Origin: Phenylobacterium sp. J367
Lineage (GTDB): Bacteria; Pseudomonadota; Alphaproteobacteria; Caulobacterales; Caulobacteraceae
Direction: 5' to 3'
DNA length: 64,000 nucleotides
Assembly: GCF_024699985.1 (NCBI RefSeq)
Contig: NZ_JAJONA010000001.1
Span: 1,116,001-1,180,000, forward strand
The notes beneath the pieces are model-generated. The model was not told the DNA's origin, did no database searches, and saw only the letters and a program-made list of their open reading frames with translations. Numbering within the stretch: position 1 is the first letter of the stretch; every line of letters starts with the position of its first letter. Positions 19,873 to 27,624 of the stretch are shown here, piece after piece. Position numbers and translations under genes: made by a program.

Positions 19873-20003
19873 GCCCTCTCCCTACCCTCTCCCTCTCCGC
19901 TTCGCGGGGGGAGAGGAGGGTAGCCGGGAGTCCGAGCCATAACCTCCTCTCCCCCGACCCCGGCGCAAGTCGGGGGAAGAGAGGGAGAGGGTAGGGAGAG
20001 GGC
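19873..20003. repeat. MITE-like 131-bp inverted-repeat element, copy 1
   Basis: The ends are near-perfect inverted repeats beginning GCCCTCTCCCTACCCTCTCC. The inside carries a hairpin-forming core with CCCGACCCCGGCGCAAGTCG. Read on the other strand it is almost identical to 39438-39567. It fills the gap between two convergent genes, stops at 19869 and 20015. It has no coding capacity, and no target-site duplication was obvious. Confidence 0.8.
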
Positions 20004-20014
20004 CTGCTTAGCCG

Positions 20015-20650
20015 CTACTCCACCCACAGGTCCTGCATGTCGCCCTTGCGGTTCAGGGCGCGCACGGCGCGCTTGACCACGGCCAGCAGGCGCTGCCGGC
20101 GCTGGACCTCGTCATAGGTCATGGCCCCCCGGGCCATGCCCTCCAGCAGGAAGCGGCCGAGGTCGCGGCTGGTCTGGAAACGCGGGTCGGCGCCGGCCTG
20201 GACCATGGCCCCGAACCTCGCGCCCACCTGGGCGTGGTCGAAGGCGCTCTGCGCCGCCGACAGCCGCTCGCGCAGCATGGGGTCGGTGCGGGCCGCAGCC
20301 TCCAGTTCGGCGAAGGCCACGAAGGGCGTCTCATGCAGCAGGGCCCAGTAGGCGTCGATGGCGTGCTCGGCGGCGTCCACGCCCGGCGGATGCGGCTGGG
20401 AGCCGGCCTGCTCGAACAGCCTCGCCCGCTCCAGCTCGATGTGCGCCACGGCGGCTTCCACCAGCTCTTCCCGGCTGGCGAAGTGGTAGAGCATGGCCCC
20501 ACGGGTCAGCTTGGCGGCGTCGGCGATCATGGCGTTGGTGGCCGCGTGGTAGCCGACGTCTGCGAACAGCCGCATGGCCGCATCCAGTATCCGCGCGCGC
20601 GTACGCTGCGACTTCGGCGTCGCCTTTGCCGGATAGGTTCTCGCGTCCAT
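20015..20650 (-). CDS. TetR/AcrR family transcriptional regulator
   Basis: The protein is a one-component repressor with an N-terminal helix-turn-helix. RARILDAAMRLFADVGYHAATNAMIADAAKLTRGAMLYHFASREELVEA is the TetR DNA-binding layout, ending in the YHF motif of the recognition-helix region; I give only its features here: helix 1 around RILDAAM, turn around AKLTRG. The remainder is a variable ligand domain of about 130 residues. I prefer the ATG at 20650 (MDARTYP); an upstream in-frame ATG at 20698 adds 16 residues. No neighbouring exporter is controlled in an obvious divergent pair, so the target genes are unknown. Confidence 0.85.
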   Translation of the reverse strand: MDARTYPAKATPKSQRTRARILDAAMRLFADVGYHAATNAMIADAAKLTRGAMLYHFASREELVEAAVAHIELERARLFEQAGSQPHPPGVDAAEHAIDAYWALLHETPFVAFAELEAAARTDPMLRERLSAAQSAFDHAQVGARFGAMVQAGADPRFQTSRDLGRFLLEGMARGAMTYDEVQRRQRLLAVVKRAVRALNRKGDMQDLWVE

Positions 20651-20816
20651 CAAGGCCAAATGTTCGGGCGACCTGGGGAGGGTCTGCTGTCTCGCCAATT
20701 CCTATCAGGACAGTGGGACGTCTCGCCACAGCTTCAAGGTCGCGGTGGAAGGTTTCACGAAACCGACATGCAATCAGCCTAGCGACTGGTCAAAATCCAG
20801 GCGTTGGGGGCGCAAA

Positions 20817-21632
20817 GTGAGCGATCCTGGAATCCGACGTTATCGGACGGTGTTCCTGTCCGACATCCACCTCGGCACGCGCGGCTGCCAGGCCGAACTG
20901 CTGCTCGACTTCATCCGGCACATGGAGTGCGACCACCTCTACCTCGTCGGCGATATTGTCGACGGCTGGAAGATGAAGAGCGGCTGGTACTGGCCGCAAA
21001 GCCACAACGACGTGGTCCAGAAGGTCCTGCGCCTGGCCCGCAAGGGCGTGACCGTGACTTACGTCCCCGGCAATCACGACGACCGCGTCCGGGACTTTTG
21101 CGGCGTCCACTTCGGCGGCGTGGTGGTGGCCCGGGACGCGATCCACGAGACCGCCGACGGCCGGCGCTTCCTGGTCACCCACGGTGACGAGTTCGACGGC
21201 GTCGTCCAGCACGCGAAGTGGCTGGCCTTCCTGGGCGACTGGTCCTACCGCGCGCTCCTCGCCGCCAACACGCTGACCAACCGGCTCCGGCGGCGGCTCG
21301 GCTTCGGCTACTGGAGCTTCTCGGCCTTCCTGAAGACCCGGGTGAAGAACGCGTTGCACTTCATCGAGAACTTCGAGCAGGCGGTCGCCGACGAGGCCCG
21401 CCGGCGCGGTGTCGACGGGGTGATCTGCGGTCATATCCACAAGGCCGAGATGCGCGAGATCGACGGCATCACCTACGTCAACGACGGCGACTGGGTGGAG
21501 AGCTGCACGGCGCTGGTGGAACACCCCGACGGCCGGCTGGAGATCCTCGAATGGGCCAAGCTCCGGCACTGGTCCGTGCTCGACCGCGCGCCCGCCGCGC
21601 CGGAGATCCAGGCTCCGCCGCTCGCGGCGTAA
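20817..21632 (+). CDS. LpxH-like calcineurin-type metallophosphoesterase
   Basis: All metal motifs of the family are visible: SDIHLG, VGDIVDGW, PGNHDD, VTHGDEFD and GHIHKAEM. The 271-residue protein resembles UDP-2,3-diacylglucosamine diphosphatases but belongs to a wider group often found beside a glycosyltransferase, so a role in envelope lipid or saccharide synthesis is likely but not certain. I chose the GTG at 20817 (VSDPGIRRYR), preceded by GGGGG. An in-frame ATG at 20745 exists but would add an unconserved leader. Downstream lies the TetR-glycosyltransferase fusion gene, 48 bases away on the same strand. Confidence 0.87.
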   Translation: MSDPGIRRYRTVFLSDIHLGTRGCQAELLLDFIRHMECDHLYLVGDIVDGWKMKSGWYWPQSHNDVVQKVLRLARKGVTVTYVPGNHDDRVRDFCGVHFGGVVVARDAIHETADGRRFLVTHGDEFDGVVQHAKWLAFLGDWSYRALLAANTLTNRLRRRLGFGYWSFSAFLKTRVKNALHFIENFEQAVADEARRRGVDGVICGHIHKAEMREIDGITYVNDGDWVESCTALVEHPDGRLEILEWAKLRHWSVLDRAPAAPEIQAPPLAA

Positions 21633-21643
21633 CGCCGGTCGGT

Positions 21644-21673
21644 TTGACAGCGCAGCCGAATTGATGACAGTGC
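21644..21673 (+). promoter_or_regulatory. Possible promoter and direct-repeat operator before the fusion gene
   Basis: TTGACA at 21644-21649 is a consensus -35 box, although no good -10 is seen at the usual spacing. TGACAGCGC (21645-21653) and TGACAGTGC (21665-21673) form a direct repeat spaced 20 bases, or two helical turns. A dimeric regulator, perhaps the fusion product itself, could bind here. Confidence 0.35.
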
Positions 21674-21680
21674 CGCTGCC

Positions 21681-23090
21681 ATGAAACCGCCCATGCCCCC
21701 AAGCCTGCGCGACCGGCAGCGGGCGGAGACGCGCGAGCAGATCCTCCGCGCCGTCGGCCGCCAGCTCGAGAGCGGCGCCGCGCTCGAGGACCTGAGCTTC
21801 GCCGAGATCGCCCGCGACGCAGGTCTCGGCGAGCGCACCGTCTACCGCTATTTCCCGACCAAGGAGGCGCTGCTGGGCGCCTTCTGGGCCTGGATGCAGA
21901 ACCAGGCGGTCTCCGCCGCCCCGGAGCGCCCCCGGCCCCGGGCCATGCCCCGCGTCCGCGAGGCGATCACCGCGGCCCGCGACGCCCAGCGGCCGATGCG
22001 CATCCTGCTCGCCACCGACGCCTGGGAGCCGCAGGTGAACGGGGTGGTCCGCACCCTGACCCGTGTCCACCGGGAGCTCATGGACATGGGCCACACGGTG
22101 GAGGTGATCCACCCGGGCCAGTTCAAGACCTTCCCGCTTCCCACCTATTCCGAGATCAAGGTGGCGATCGGCGTCTACGAGCCGGTGCAGGAGCGCTTCA
22201 AGGCCTTCGAGCCCGAGGCTATCCACATCGCCACCGAGGGGCCCATCGGCCTGGCGGCGCGGCGCATCTGCGTGGAGTGGAAGCTGCCCTTCACCACCAG
22301 CTACCACACCCGCTTCCCGGAATATGTCTCGGCGCGACTGCCTCTGCCGCTGGCCGCCGGCTACGCCTACATGAAGTGGTTCCACAAGCCGTCGGGCCGG
22401 CTGATGGTCGCCACGCCGACCATGCGCGACGAGCTGACCGCCCACGGCTTCCGCAACATCTCGGCCTGGTCGCGCGGCGTCGACACCGAGCATTTCCGCC
22501 CCCGCCTGGCCGACGAGCCGGACGTGTTCGAGGGGCTCGCCCGGCCGGTCTTCCTCTATGTGGGCCGCGTGGCGGTGGAGAAGAACATCGAGGCCTTCCT
22601 CGGCCTCGACCTGCCCGGAACCAAGGTCGTGGTCGGCCCTGGCCCGCAGCTCGACGAGCTGAAGGCCAAGTACCCCGGCGCGGTGTTCACCGGCTCCAAG
22701 TCCGGCAAGGAGCTCTCCGACGCCTATGCCTGCGCCGACGTCTTCGTCTTCCCCTCCCTCACCGACACCTTCGGCCTGGTGATCCTGGAGGCCATGGCGT
22801 CCGGCACGCCGGTGGCGGCCTATCCGGCCCCCGGCCCCATCGACATCATCCCGAACTCGGGCGCCGGCGCGCTGGCCGCCAGCGCCACCGAGGGTCTGCG
22901 CGAGGCCTGCCTCGACTGCCTGAAGCTCGACCGCAAGCAGGTCCGCGCCTTCGCAGAGAAGTTCTCCTGGCGCGCCTGCGCCGAGGACTTCGTGAAGAAC
23001 CTCCAGCCCTACCCCGAGCCTGAGAAGACGAGGTTCTGGCGCAGGCTCAGGCGACTGGCGCGGGTCCGACGCAGGCCCCAGGCGGCCTGA
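21681..23090 (+). CDS. TetR-type helix-turn-helix fused to a GT4 glycosyltransferase
   Basis: Residues 1-105 form a TetR DNA-binding domain (TREQILRAVGRQLE, FAEIARDAGLGERTVYRYF, then TKEALLGAFW) with no ligand domain. Residues 106-469 are a complete GT4 glycosyltransferase: MRILLATDAWEPQVNGVVRT, YHTRFPEY, LYVGRVAVEKN and DTFGLVILEAMASGTPV. The reading frame is open throughout. The glycosyltransferase has an internal ATG at 21996 but no convincing ribosome site before it. The family often sits next to an LpxH-like phosphoesterase, as here, and adds sugars, often mannose-type, to lipids or glycans. The HTH may bind DNA, or may be a leftover of a TetR gene deleted into the enzyme gene; in that case 21996 could be the working start. 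Confidence 0.8.
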   Translation: MKPPMPPSLRDRQRAETREQILRAVGRQLESGAALEDLSFAEIARDAGLGERTVYRYFPTKEALLGAFWAWMQNQAVSAAPERPRPRAMPRVREAITAARDAQRPMRILLATDAWEPQVNGVVRTLTRVHRELMDMGHTVEVIHPGQFKTFPLPTYSEIKVAIGVYEPVQERFKAFEPEAIHIATEGPIGLAARRICVEWKLPFTTSYHTRFPEYVSARLPLPLAAGYAYMKWFHKPSGRLMVATPTMRDELTAHGFRNISAWSRGVDTEHFRPRLADEPDVFEGLARPVFLYVGRVAVEKNIEAFLGLDLPGTKVVVGPGPQLDELKAKYPGAVFTGSKSGKELSDAYACADVFVFPSLTDTFGLVILEAMASGTPVAAYPAPGPIDIIPNSGAGALAASATEGLREACLDCLKLDRKQVRAFAEKFSWRACAEDFVKNLQPYPEPEKTRFWRRLRRLARVRRRPQAA

Positions 23091-23111
23091 TCCCTCCCCA
23101 GGGGAGGGACG
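23091..23111. repeat. Half copy of the CCCTCCCC palindrome between convergent genes
   Basis: ATCCCTCCCC-AGGGGAGGGA forms a hairpin directly after the glycosyltransferase stop and before the phnE stop. It matches the outer arm of the element at 13201-13348 and may act as a terminator. Confidence 0.55.
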
Positions 23112-23117
23112 ATCCGG

Positions 23118-23934
23118 CTACAGCAGCCGGCTGCGCATCGCCTGGCTGAGCAGGTCGATCAGGCTCACCGCCACCACGATGACCACGACGATCGCCGACA
23201 GCTCGCCGTAGTTGAAGGCGTTGAGGCTCTCGAACAGCACCTGGCCGATGCCGCCGGCCCCGATCAGGCCGAGCACCGTGGCCGAGCGCGAATTGCTCTC
23301 GAACCGGTAGAGCGCATAGCTGGTCCACAGGGGCGCGACCTGCGGGATCACCCCCCAGACGATCTCCTGCAGCCGGTTGGCGCCCGTGGCGCGGACGCCC
23401 TCCACCGGACCCTTGTCGATGGATTCCACGGCTTCCGAGAACAGCTTGGCGAGCACGCCGGTAGTGGCGATGGCCAGGGCCATGACGCCGGCGAACGGGC
23501 CGAGGCCCACGGCCACCAGGAAGATGGTCCCGATCACCAGGTCCGGGATCGAGCGCAGCAGATTCATCAGGAGCCGCATCGGCTGCTGAAGCCAGGCCGG
23601 CGCGATGTTGCGCGAGCAGGCCAGGCCGAACGGAATGGCCACGATGATCGCGAGGAAGGTGCCCCCATAGCGCGATCTGGATCGTGAGCCACATCTGCTT
23701 GATGTAGAGGCCGAGGTTGCCCCACTCCGGCTGCAGGAGCTGGCGGCCGTAGATCCGCATGTTCTCGGCGTTGGTGAAGATCCGGCCGAAGTTGCGCATC
23801 TCCACCGGCCCGAAGGCCAGGATCAGGAGCAGGATCACCGCGCCCCAGACCAGGACGTCCGGCGCGCGCTGGGCCAGCGAGCGGGTGGGCGGCAGCAGCG
23901 CCGGCGACGCCGGGACCGGATCGACCATCGACAT
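23118..23934 (-). CDS. phnE: Phosphonate ABC transporter permease (one frameshift)
   Basis: PhnE is the inner-membrane channel of a phosphonate-type ABC importer. The N-terminal helix region (VLVWGAVILLLILAFGPVEM) and the C-terminal EAA-like loop (RATGANRLQEIVWGVIPQ) are clear. A C run at 23662-23666 is one base too long. Correction joins QIALWG to TFLAIIVAIPFGLACSRN and yields 271 residues. The ATG at 23934 overlaps the phnD stop (TGATG), so the three genes are one operon. Confidence 0.9.
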
Positions 23935-24959
23935 CAGACGTCCGGCTCCATGGCGCGCTTCTGGGCCGCGGCCGCGCGGATCTTGTCGAACTCGGCCTGG
24001 GCCTTGGCGATCGCCGCCTCGTTCTTGCCCTTCTTGGCGTCGGCCAGGGTCTGGGCGGCCTCCATCTCGCGGATCGGATCGAGGTAGCTGTCGTCGGCGG
24101 CGCGGAAGCCGCCGTAGGCCAGCCCCTTGAGCACTTCGCGCTGGCGGTCGGCCTCGGGCCCCTGGCCGGTGCCGTAGGTCAGGAAGAACTGCCGCATCTT
24201 CTCCTTCACCGCCGGATCGAGGTCTTTGCGGGCGACGATGGAGCTTTCCGGGATCGGCGGGGAGCGCCAGATCACTTCGACCTTCTCGGCGATCTGCGGG
24301 TTCTGGCGGCCGGCGAACAGCAGGCCCACCGTGTTGTTGGTCGCCACGTCCACAAGGCCGTTGGCCACCGCGAAGACATTGGCTTGGTGGTTGGCCGCGC
24401 GCACCGCCTTGAAGCAGGCGGCGGGCTCGATGTTCCGCGGCGTGAACAGGTAGGTCATCGGGGCCAGCGTGCCCGAGGTCGACTTGGCGTCGCCGATCCC
24501 GAAGGTCAGGGTCTTGTCGCAGGCCAGCACCTTGTCGAGCGTGATGCCCGAGCCCTTGCGGACGATCAGCACCGAGCGGTAGCTGTCCTCGCCGCCGGCG
24601 TCGACCACGCGGCCCAGGACCTGGGCGTCGGCCCGGCGCGTGGCCTCCAGCGCCGGCAGGGCCGAGAACCAGCCGACCTGCACCTGGTTGAAGCGCATGG
24701 CCTCGATCAGCGACGTGTAGTTGGTGGCGAAGTAGGGCTTCACCGGCACGCCGATCTGCTTCGACATGTCGTCCAGCAGGGGCTGCCACAGCGGACCCAT
24801 CGACTGCTGGTTCTCCGCCGACAGGATCGAGAAGGTCAGCTCCTTGGGCTTGTCGCCCGCTTGGGTGCTCGGATTGTCCCCGCAGGCCGCCAGGCTCACG
24901 AGGGCGGCCCCCGCGATCGCTGTCAGCGACAGACCGGTCAGGATACGGCGGCCGATCAT
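23934..24959 (-). CDS. phnD: Phosphonate ABC transporter substrate-binding lipoprotein
   Basis: This 341-residue protein begins with a lipoprotein signal peptide ending in SLAAC, so it is anchored on the periplasmic side. The PhnD family fold is recognised from LTFSILSAENQQS near the start, MRFNQVQVGWFSALPALE, and GIGDAKSTSGTLAP, which shapes the phosphonate or phosphate pocket. The alanine- and lysine-rich C-terminal end is probably helical. It is flanked by phnC (4-base overlap) and phnE. The ligand could be a phosphonate, phosphite or another oxyanion. Confidence 0.9.
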   Translation of the reverse strand: MIGRRILTGLSLTAIAGAALVSLAACGDNPSTQAGDKPKELTFSILSAENQQSMGPLWQPLLDDMSKQIGVPVKPYFATNYTSLIEAMRFNQVQVGWFSALPALEATRRADAQVLGRVVDAGGEDSYRSVLIVRKGSGITLDKVLACDKTLTFGIGDAKSTSGTLAPMTYLFTPRNIEPAACFKAVRAANHQANVFAVANGLVDVATNNTVGLLFAGRQNPQIAEKVEVIWRSPPIPESSIVARKDLDPAVKEKMRQFFLTYGTGQGPEADRQREVLKGLAYGGFRAADDSYLDPIREMEAAQTLADAKKGKNEAAIAKAQAEFDKIRAAAAQKRAMEPDV

Positions 24960-25750
24960 TGCGGGGCTCCTTCCCAGAACACGTCCTCGAACTCCGGCCC
25001 GTAGATGTCGATGAGCTGCTCGCGCTTCAGGCCGCCCGAGGGGCCGTCATAGACGATCTTGCCGGCCTTCAGGGCCACCACGCGGTCGCAGTAGCGCAGC
25101 GCATAGTCCACCTGGTGGAGGGTCACCACGACGGTGAGCCCATCCTCCCGGTTGAGCGTGCGCAGGCTCTCCATCACCCGGCGCGCGGAGACGGGATCGA
25201 GGCTGGCCACCGGCTCGTCGGCGAGGATGATCTTGGCCTTCTGGACCAGCGCCCGGGCGATCGCGCCCCGCTGCTGCTGGCCGCCGGAAAGGGTGTTGGC
25301 GCGCTGGGCGGCGTAGTCGGAGACGCCCATCCGCTGCAGGGCCGCCATGGCCGCGGCCTTGGTCTCGGCCGGCCAGACGCCGAACAGACCACGGACCGGA
25401 TCGATCCGGCCGAGCGAGCCGAGGGCCACGTTGGAGAACAGGCTGAGCCGGCCCACCAGGTTGAACTGCTGGAAGATCATGCCGATCCGCGTGCGGGTCT
25501 TGCGCACGTCCGACGCGATCTTGCCGTTCTGCTGCACGGGCCCGCCAAAGGCCTCGATGCGGCCTTCGCCGCCATCGATGGTCTGGAGCGCGCTGATCGA
25601 GCGCAGCAGCGTCGATTTGCCGGACCCGGAAGGTCCGATGAGGGCGATCATCTCACCCTTGGCGACATCGAGGGAAACCTTGTCCAAAGCGCGCCGGGCG
25701 CCGAAGGTCTTGGACACGTTCCGTATCGACAGAACGGCGGCGTCAGGCAT
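24956..25750 (-). CDS. phnC: Phosphonate ABC transporter ATP-binding protein
   Basis: This 264-residue ATPase powers the PhnCDE importer. Walker A is GPSGSGKS, the signature is LSGGQQQRGAIARAL and Walker B is IILADEPVASLDP. I chose the ATG at 25750 (MPDAAVLSIRNVSKTFG), which places the first strand at the usual position. The longer in-frame reading up to 25993 adds a low-complexity leader unlike the family. The stop overlaps the phnD start. No C-P lyase genes are seen in the window. Confidence 0.92.
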   Translation of the reverse strand: MPDAAVLSIRNVSKTFGARRALDKVSLDVAKGEMIALIGPSGSGKSTLLRSISALQTIDGGEGRIEAFGGPVQQNGKIASDVRKTRTRIGMIFQQFNLVGRLSLFSNVALGSLGRIDPVRGLFGVWPAETKAAAMAALQRMGVSDYAAQRANTLSGGQQQRGAIARALVQKAKIILADEPVASLDPVSARRVMESLRTLNREDGLTVVVTLHQVDYALRYCDRVVALKAGKIVYDGPSGGLKREQLIDIYGPEFEDVFWEGAPQ

Positions 25751-25754
25751 GAAC

Positions 25755-25799
25755 GGCGAAATTTCCCAAGGTTGCGCGCGCAAGCGGGCGAAATTCGCC
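25755..25799. promoter_or_regulatory. Candidate operator upstream of phnCDE
   Basis: GGCGAA-A-TTCGCC (25787-25799) is a 13-bp palindrome with a one-base centre, and its left half is repeated as GGCGAAATTT at 25755-25764. The sites sit within 50 bases of the phnC start, where a repressor would act. The regulator is unknown. Confidence 0.4.
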
Positions 25800-26034
25800 G
25801 GGCCTTGCGACCGCTTCATGACACGAGGTTCGGGAAAAGGTCCAGCGGCGTCAGGCGCCTGAGCGCTGCACCCCTCGGCGAAAGCCGCGGCCGGTCCGAG
25901 CGCGCGAGCGCCGCTGTAGGGTTCCGGATCGAAAAAGCGTGGCCGGGCGTTTGGGCTGTTGCAGATCCACACCGCGCCCACCTTGGGCGCCAACGTTCCG
26001 AGTGCAGACGGGACGCGGGGGGGGACATTGCCCC

Positions 26035-26063
26035 TTTACATGCGAGTCGGAAGACCCTATTTG
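26035..26063 (+). promoter_or_regulatory. Putative sigma70-like promoter for the decarboxylase gene
   Basis: TTTACA (26035-26040) and TATTTG (26058-26063) are separated by 17 bases. They lie about 80 bases before the likely GTG start, with a GANTC methylation site (GAGTC) in the spacer. Confidence 0.4.
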
Positions 26064-26145
26064 CGCGGCTTCCGGCGGACCCGAAGTCCTAAAAAGCGCT
26101 GCTAACGCCGGTCTGGGTTCAACAATCCGTTGGGGGTTGCGTGAG

Positions 26146-27417
26146 GTGCAGACGTACCATACGCCCCTGGACCTGGTCCGTGAGCGGTCCCCGGAGCGTC
26201 CAGTCGCCTTTGCGCGGCCGGGCGTGGTGGCCGTAGCGGCGCGCTGGTTCCAGGATAGTTTTCAAGGCGACGTCTTCTACGCTGTCAAAGCGAACCCTTC
26301 GCCGTGGGTGATCGAAACCCTCGCGGCGAATGGTGTGGCGTCCTTCGATGTGGCCTCGATCCCCGAGATCGAGCTGGTCGCTGAGCACGCGCCGGGCTCG
26401 CGCATGGCTTTCATGCACCCGGTGAAGAGCCGGCGCGCCATCGCGCAGGCCTACTTCGACCATGGCGTGAAGACCTTCTCCTTCGACACGCACGAAGAGC
26501 TGCAGAAGATCATCGAGGCCACCGGCAACGCCGACGACCTCTCGCTGATCGTGCGGCTCGGGGTGTCGGCGGAAGGCGCGGCCTACTCGCTGTCGGGCAA
26601 GTTCGGGGTGGACAGCCACCACGCGCCGGCCCTGCTGCTGGCCGCCCGCCGCGCCACCCAGGACCGCATGGGCGTCTCCTTCCATGTGGGCAGCCAGTGC
26701 ATGCGGCCGACCGCCTTCCAGGCGGCCATGGCCCAGGCCAACCGCGCGATCCTGCGCGCGGGCGTCATGGTCGACGTGGTCGACGTCGGCGGCGGCTTCC
26801 CGTCCGTCTACCCGGGCATGGTGCCGCCGGACCTCAGCGACTACGTGGACTCGATCCACCGCGGCTTCGCCGAGATGAGCGTCCACAAGGACACCGAGCT
26901 CTGGGCCGAACCCGGCCGGGCGCTGGTGGCCGAGGCCTCCTCGGTGCTGACCAAGGTCGAGCTCCGCAAGGGCGACGCGCTCTACCTCAACGACGGCAGC
27001 TACGGCTCGCTGTTCGACGCGGCCCACTCCAAGTGGCCGTTCCCGGTGAAGCTCTACCGGGGCGAGGACGGCGCGGGCGAGGAAGTGGAAGGGCCGCTAA
27101 AGCCCTTTCGTTTCTACGGTCCGACCTGCGACTCGATCGACCACATGCCGGGTCCGTTCTGGCTGCCGGAGGACGTCCGCGAGGGCGACTACATCGAGAT
27201 CGGCATGCTGGGCGCCTACGGGATCGCCATGAACACCCGCTTCAACGGCTTCGGCGACGCCGAGACCGTGGCGGTGTCGGACGCCCCCATGGCCTCCATG
27301 TACGGCCTGGCCGGCCGCCACATCCGTCTGCCGCGCGAGCAGCAGCAGGAGGAGCGCAAGGTCGTCCGCCTGTCCCGCCCGAAGGGCGCGGCCGGCAAGA
27401 AGGGTCGTCGGCGCTAA
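26146..27417 (+). CDS. Fold-type III PLP-dependent ornithine/lysine/arginine decarboxylase-like enzyme
   Basis: The enzyme makes a diamine by decarboxylating a basic amino acid, with putrescine from ornithine the most likely. PLP-binding Lys48 lies in FYAVKANPSP. HVGSQC, the glycine-rich DVGGGFPSVYPG, EPGRALV and the active-site Cys328 in GPTCDSID follow the eukaryotic-type ornithine decarboxylase pattern. I prefer the GTG at 26146 (VQTYHTPLDLV). In-frame codons reach back to 25939 but give no recognisable protein. The C-terminal tail is rich in Lys/Arg. The deoxyhypusine-synthase-like gene follows 207 bases later, so the pair probably works in polyamine synthesis. Confidence 0.9.
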   Translation: MQTYHTPLDLVRERSPERPVAFARPGVVAVAARWFQDSFQGDVFYAVKANPSPWVIETLAANGVASFDVASIPEIELVAEHAPGSRMAFMHPVKSRRAIAQAYFDHGVKTFSFDTHEELQKIIEATGNADDLSLIVRLGVSAEGAAYSLSGKFGVDSHHAPALLLAARRATQDRMGVSFHVGSQCMRPTAFQAAMAQANRAILRAGVMVDVVDVGGGFPSVYPGMVPPDLSDYVDSIHRGFAEMSVHKDTELWAEPGRALVAEASSVLTKVELRKGDALYLNDGSYGSLFDAAHSKWPFPVKLYRGEDGAGEEVEGPLKPFRFYGPTCDSIDHMPGPFWLPEDVREGDYIEIGMLGAYGIAMNTRFNGFGDAETVAVSDAPMASMYGLAGRHIRLPREQQQEERKVVRLSRPKGAAGKKGRRR

Positions 27418-27624
27418 AACCGACACATTGAAAGTGTTATAGGCGCGGCCGGTCGCTCCGTCCCGGTCGCGCCTTTTCGAGGCGGGGTTAGGAAAAGTGA
27501 TTTCGGTTTTCCGCCCGAACCCCGCCCCGCTAAGGGATTGCGCGGTCCGAGCGGCGAACCGGTGTCCACTTCGCCTGACCGCGCAAGCTGACGGGCGATC
27601 ACCTTCAGAGGGAAACTTCCGACG
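27418..27624. other. Gap between the two polyamine genes with an inverted repeat
   Basis: GGCGGGGTT near 27481 faces AACCCCGCC near 27518, forming a possible hairpin of about 45 bases. A leader of about 60 bases follows before the ATG at 27625, with AGAGGG as a ribosome site. This could be an attenuator or a separate promoter region. I see no coding sequence. Confidence 0.4.

Larger units (their letters stand above)
25751..26145. other. Long divergent regulatory gap between phnC and the decarboxylase gene
   Basis: About 390 bases hold no convincing gene. Near phnC, GGCGAAATTT (25755-25764) and the near-palindrome GGCGAAATTCGCC (25787-25799) stand 32 bases apart, a pattern fit for an operator. 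Toward the decarboxylase lie a GAGTC site at 26044-26048 and the promoter noted separately. The middle is GC-rich and featureless to my reading. Confidence 0.5.
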
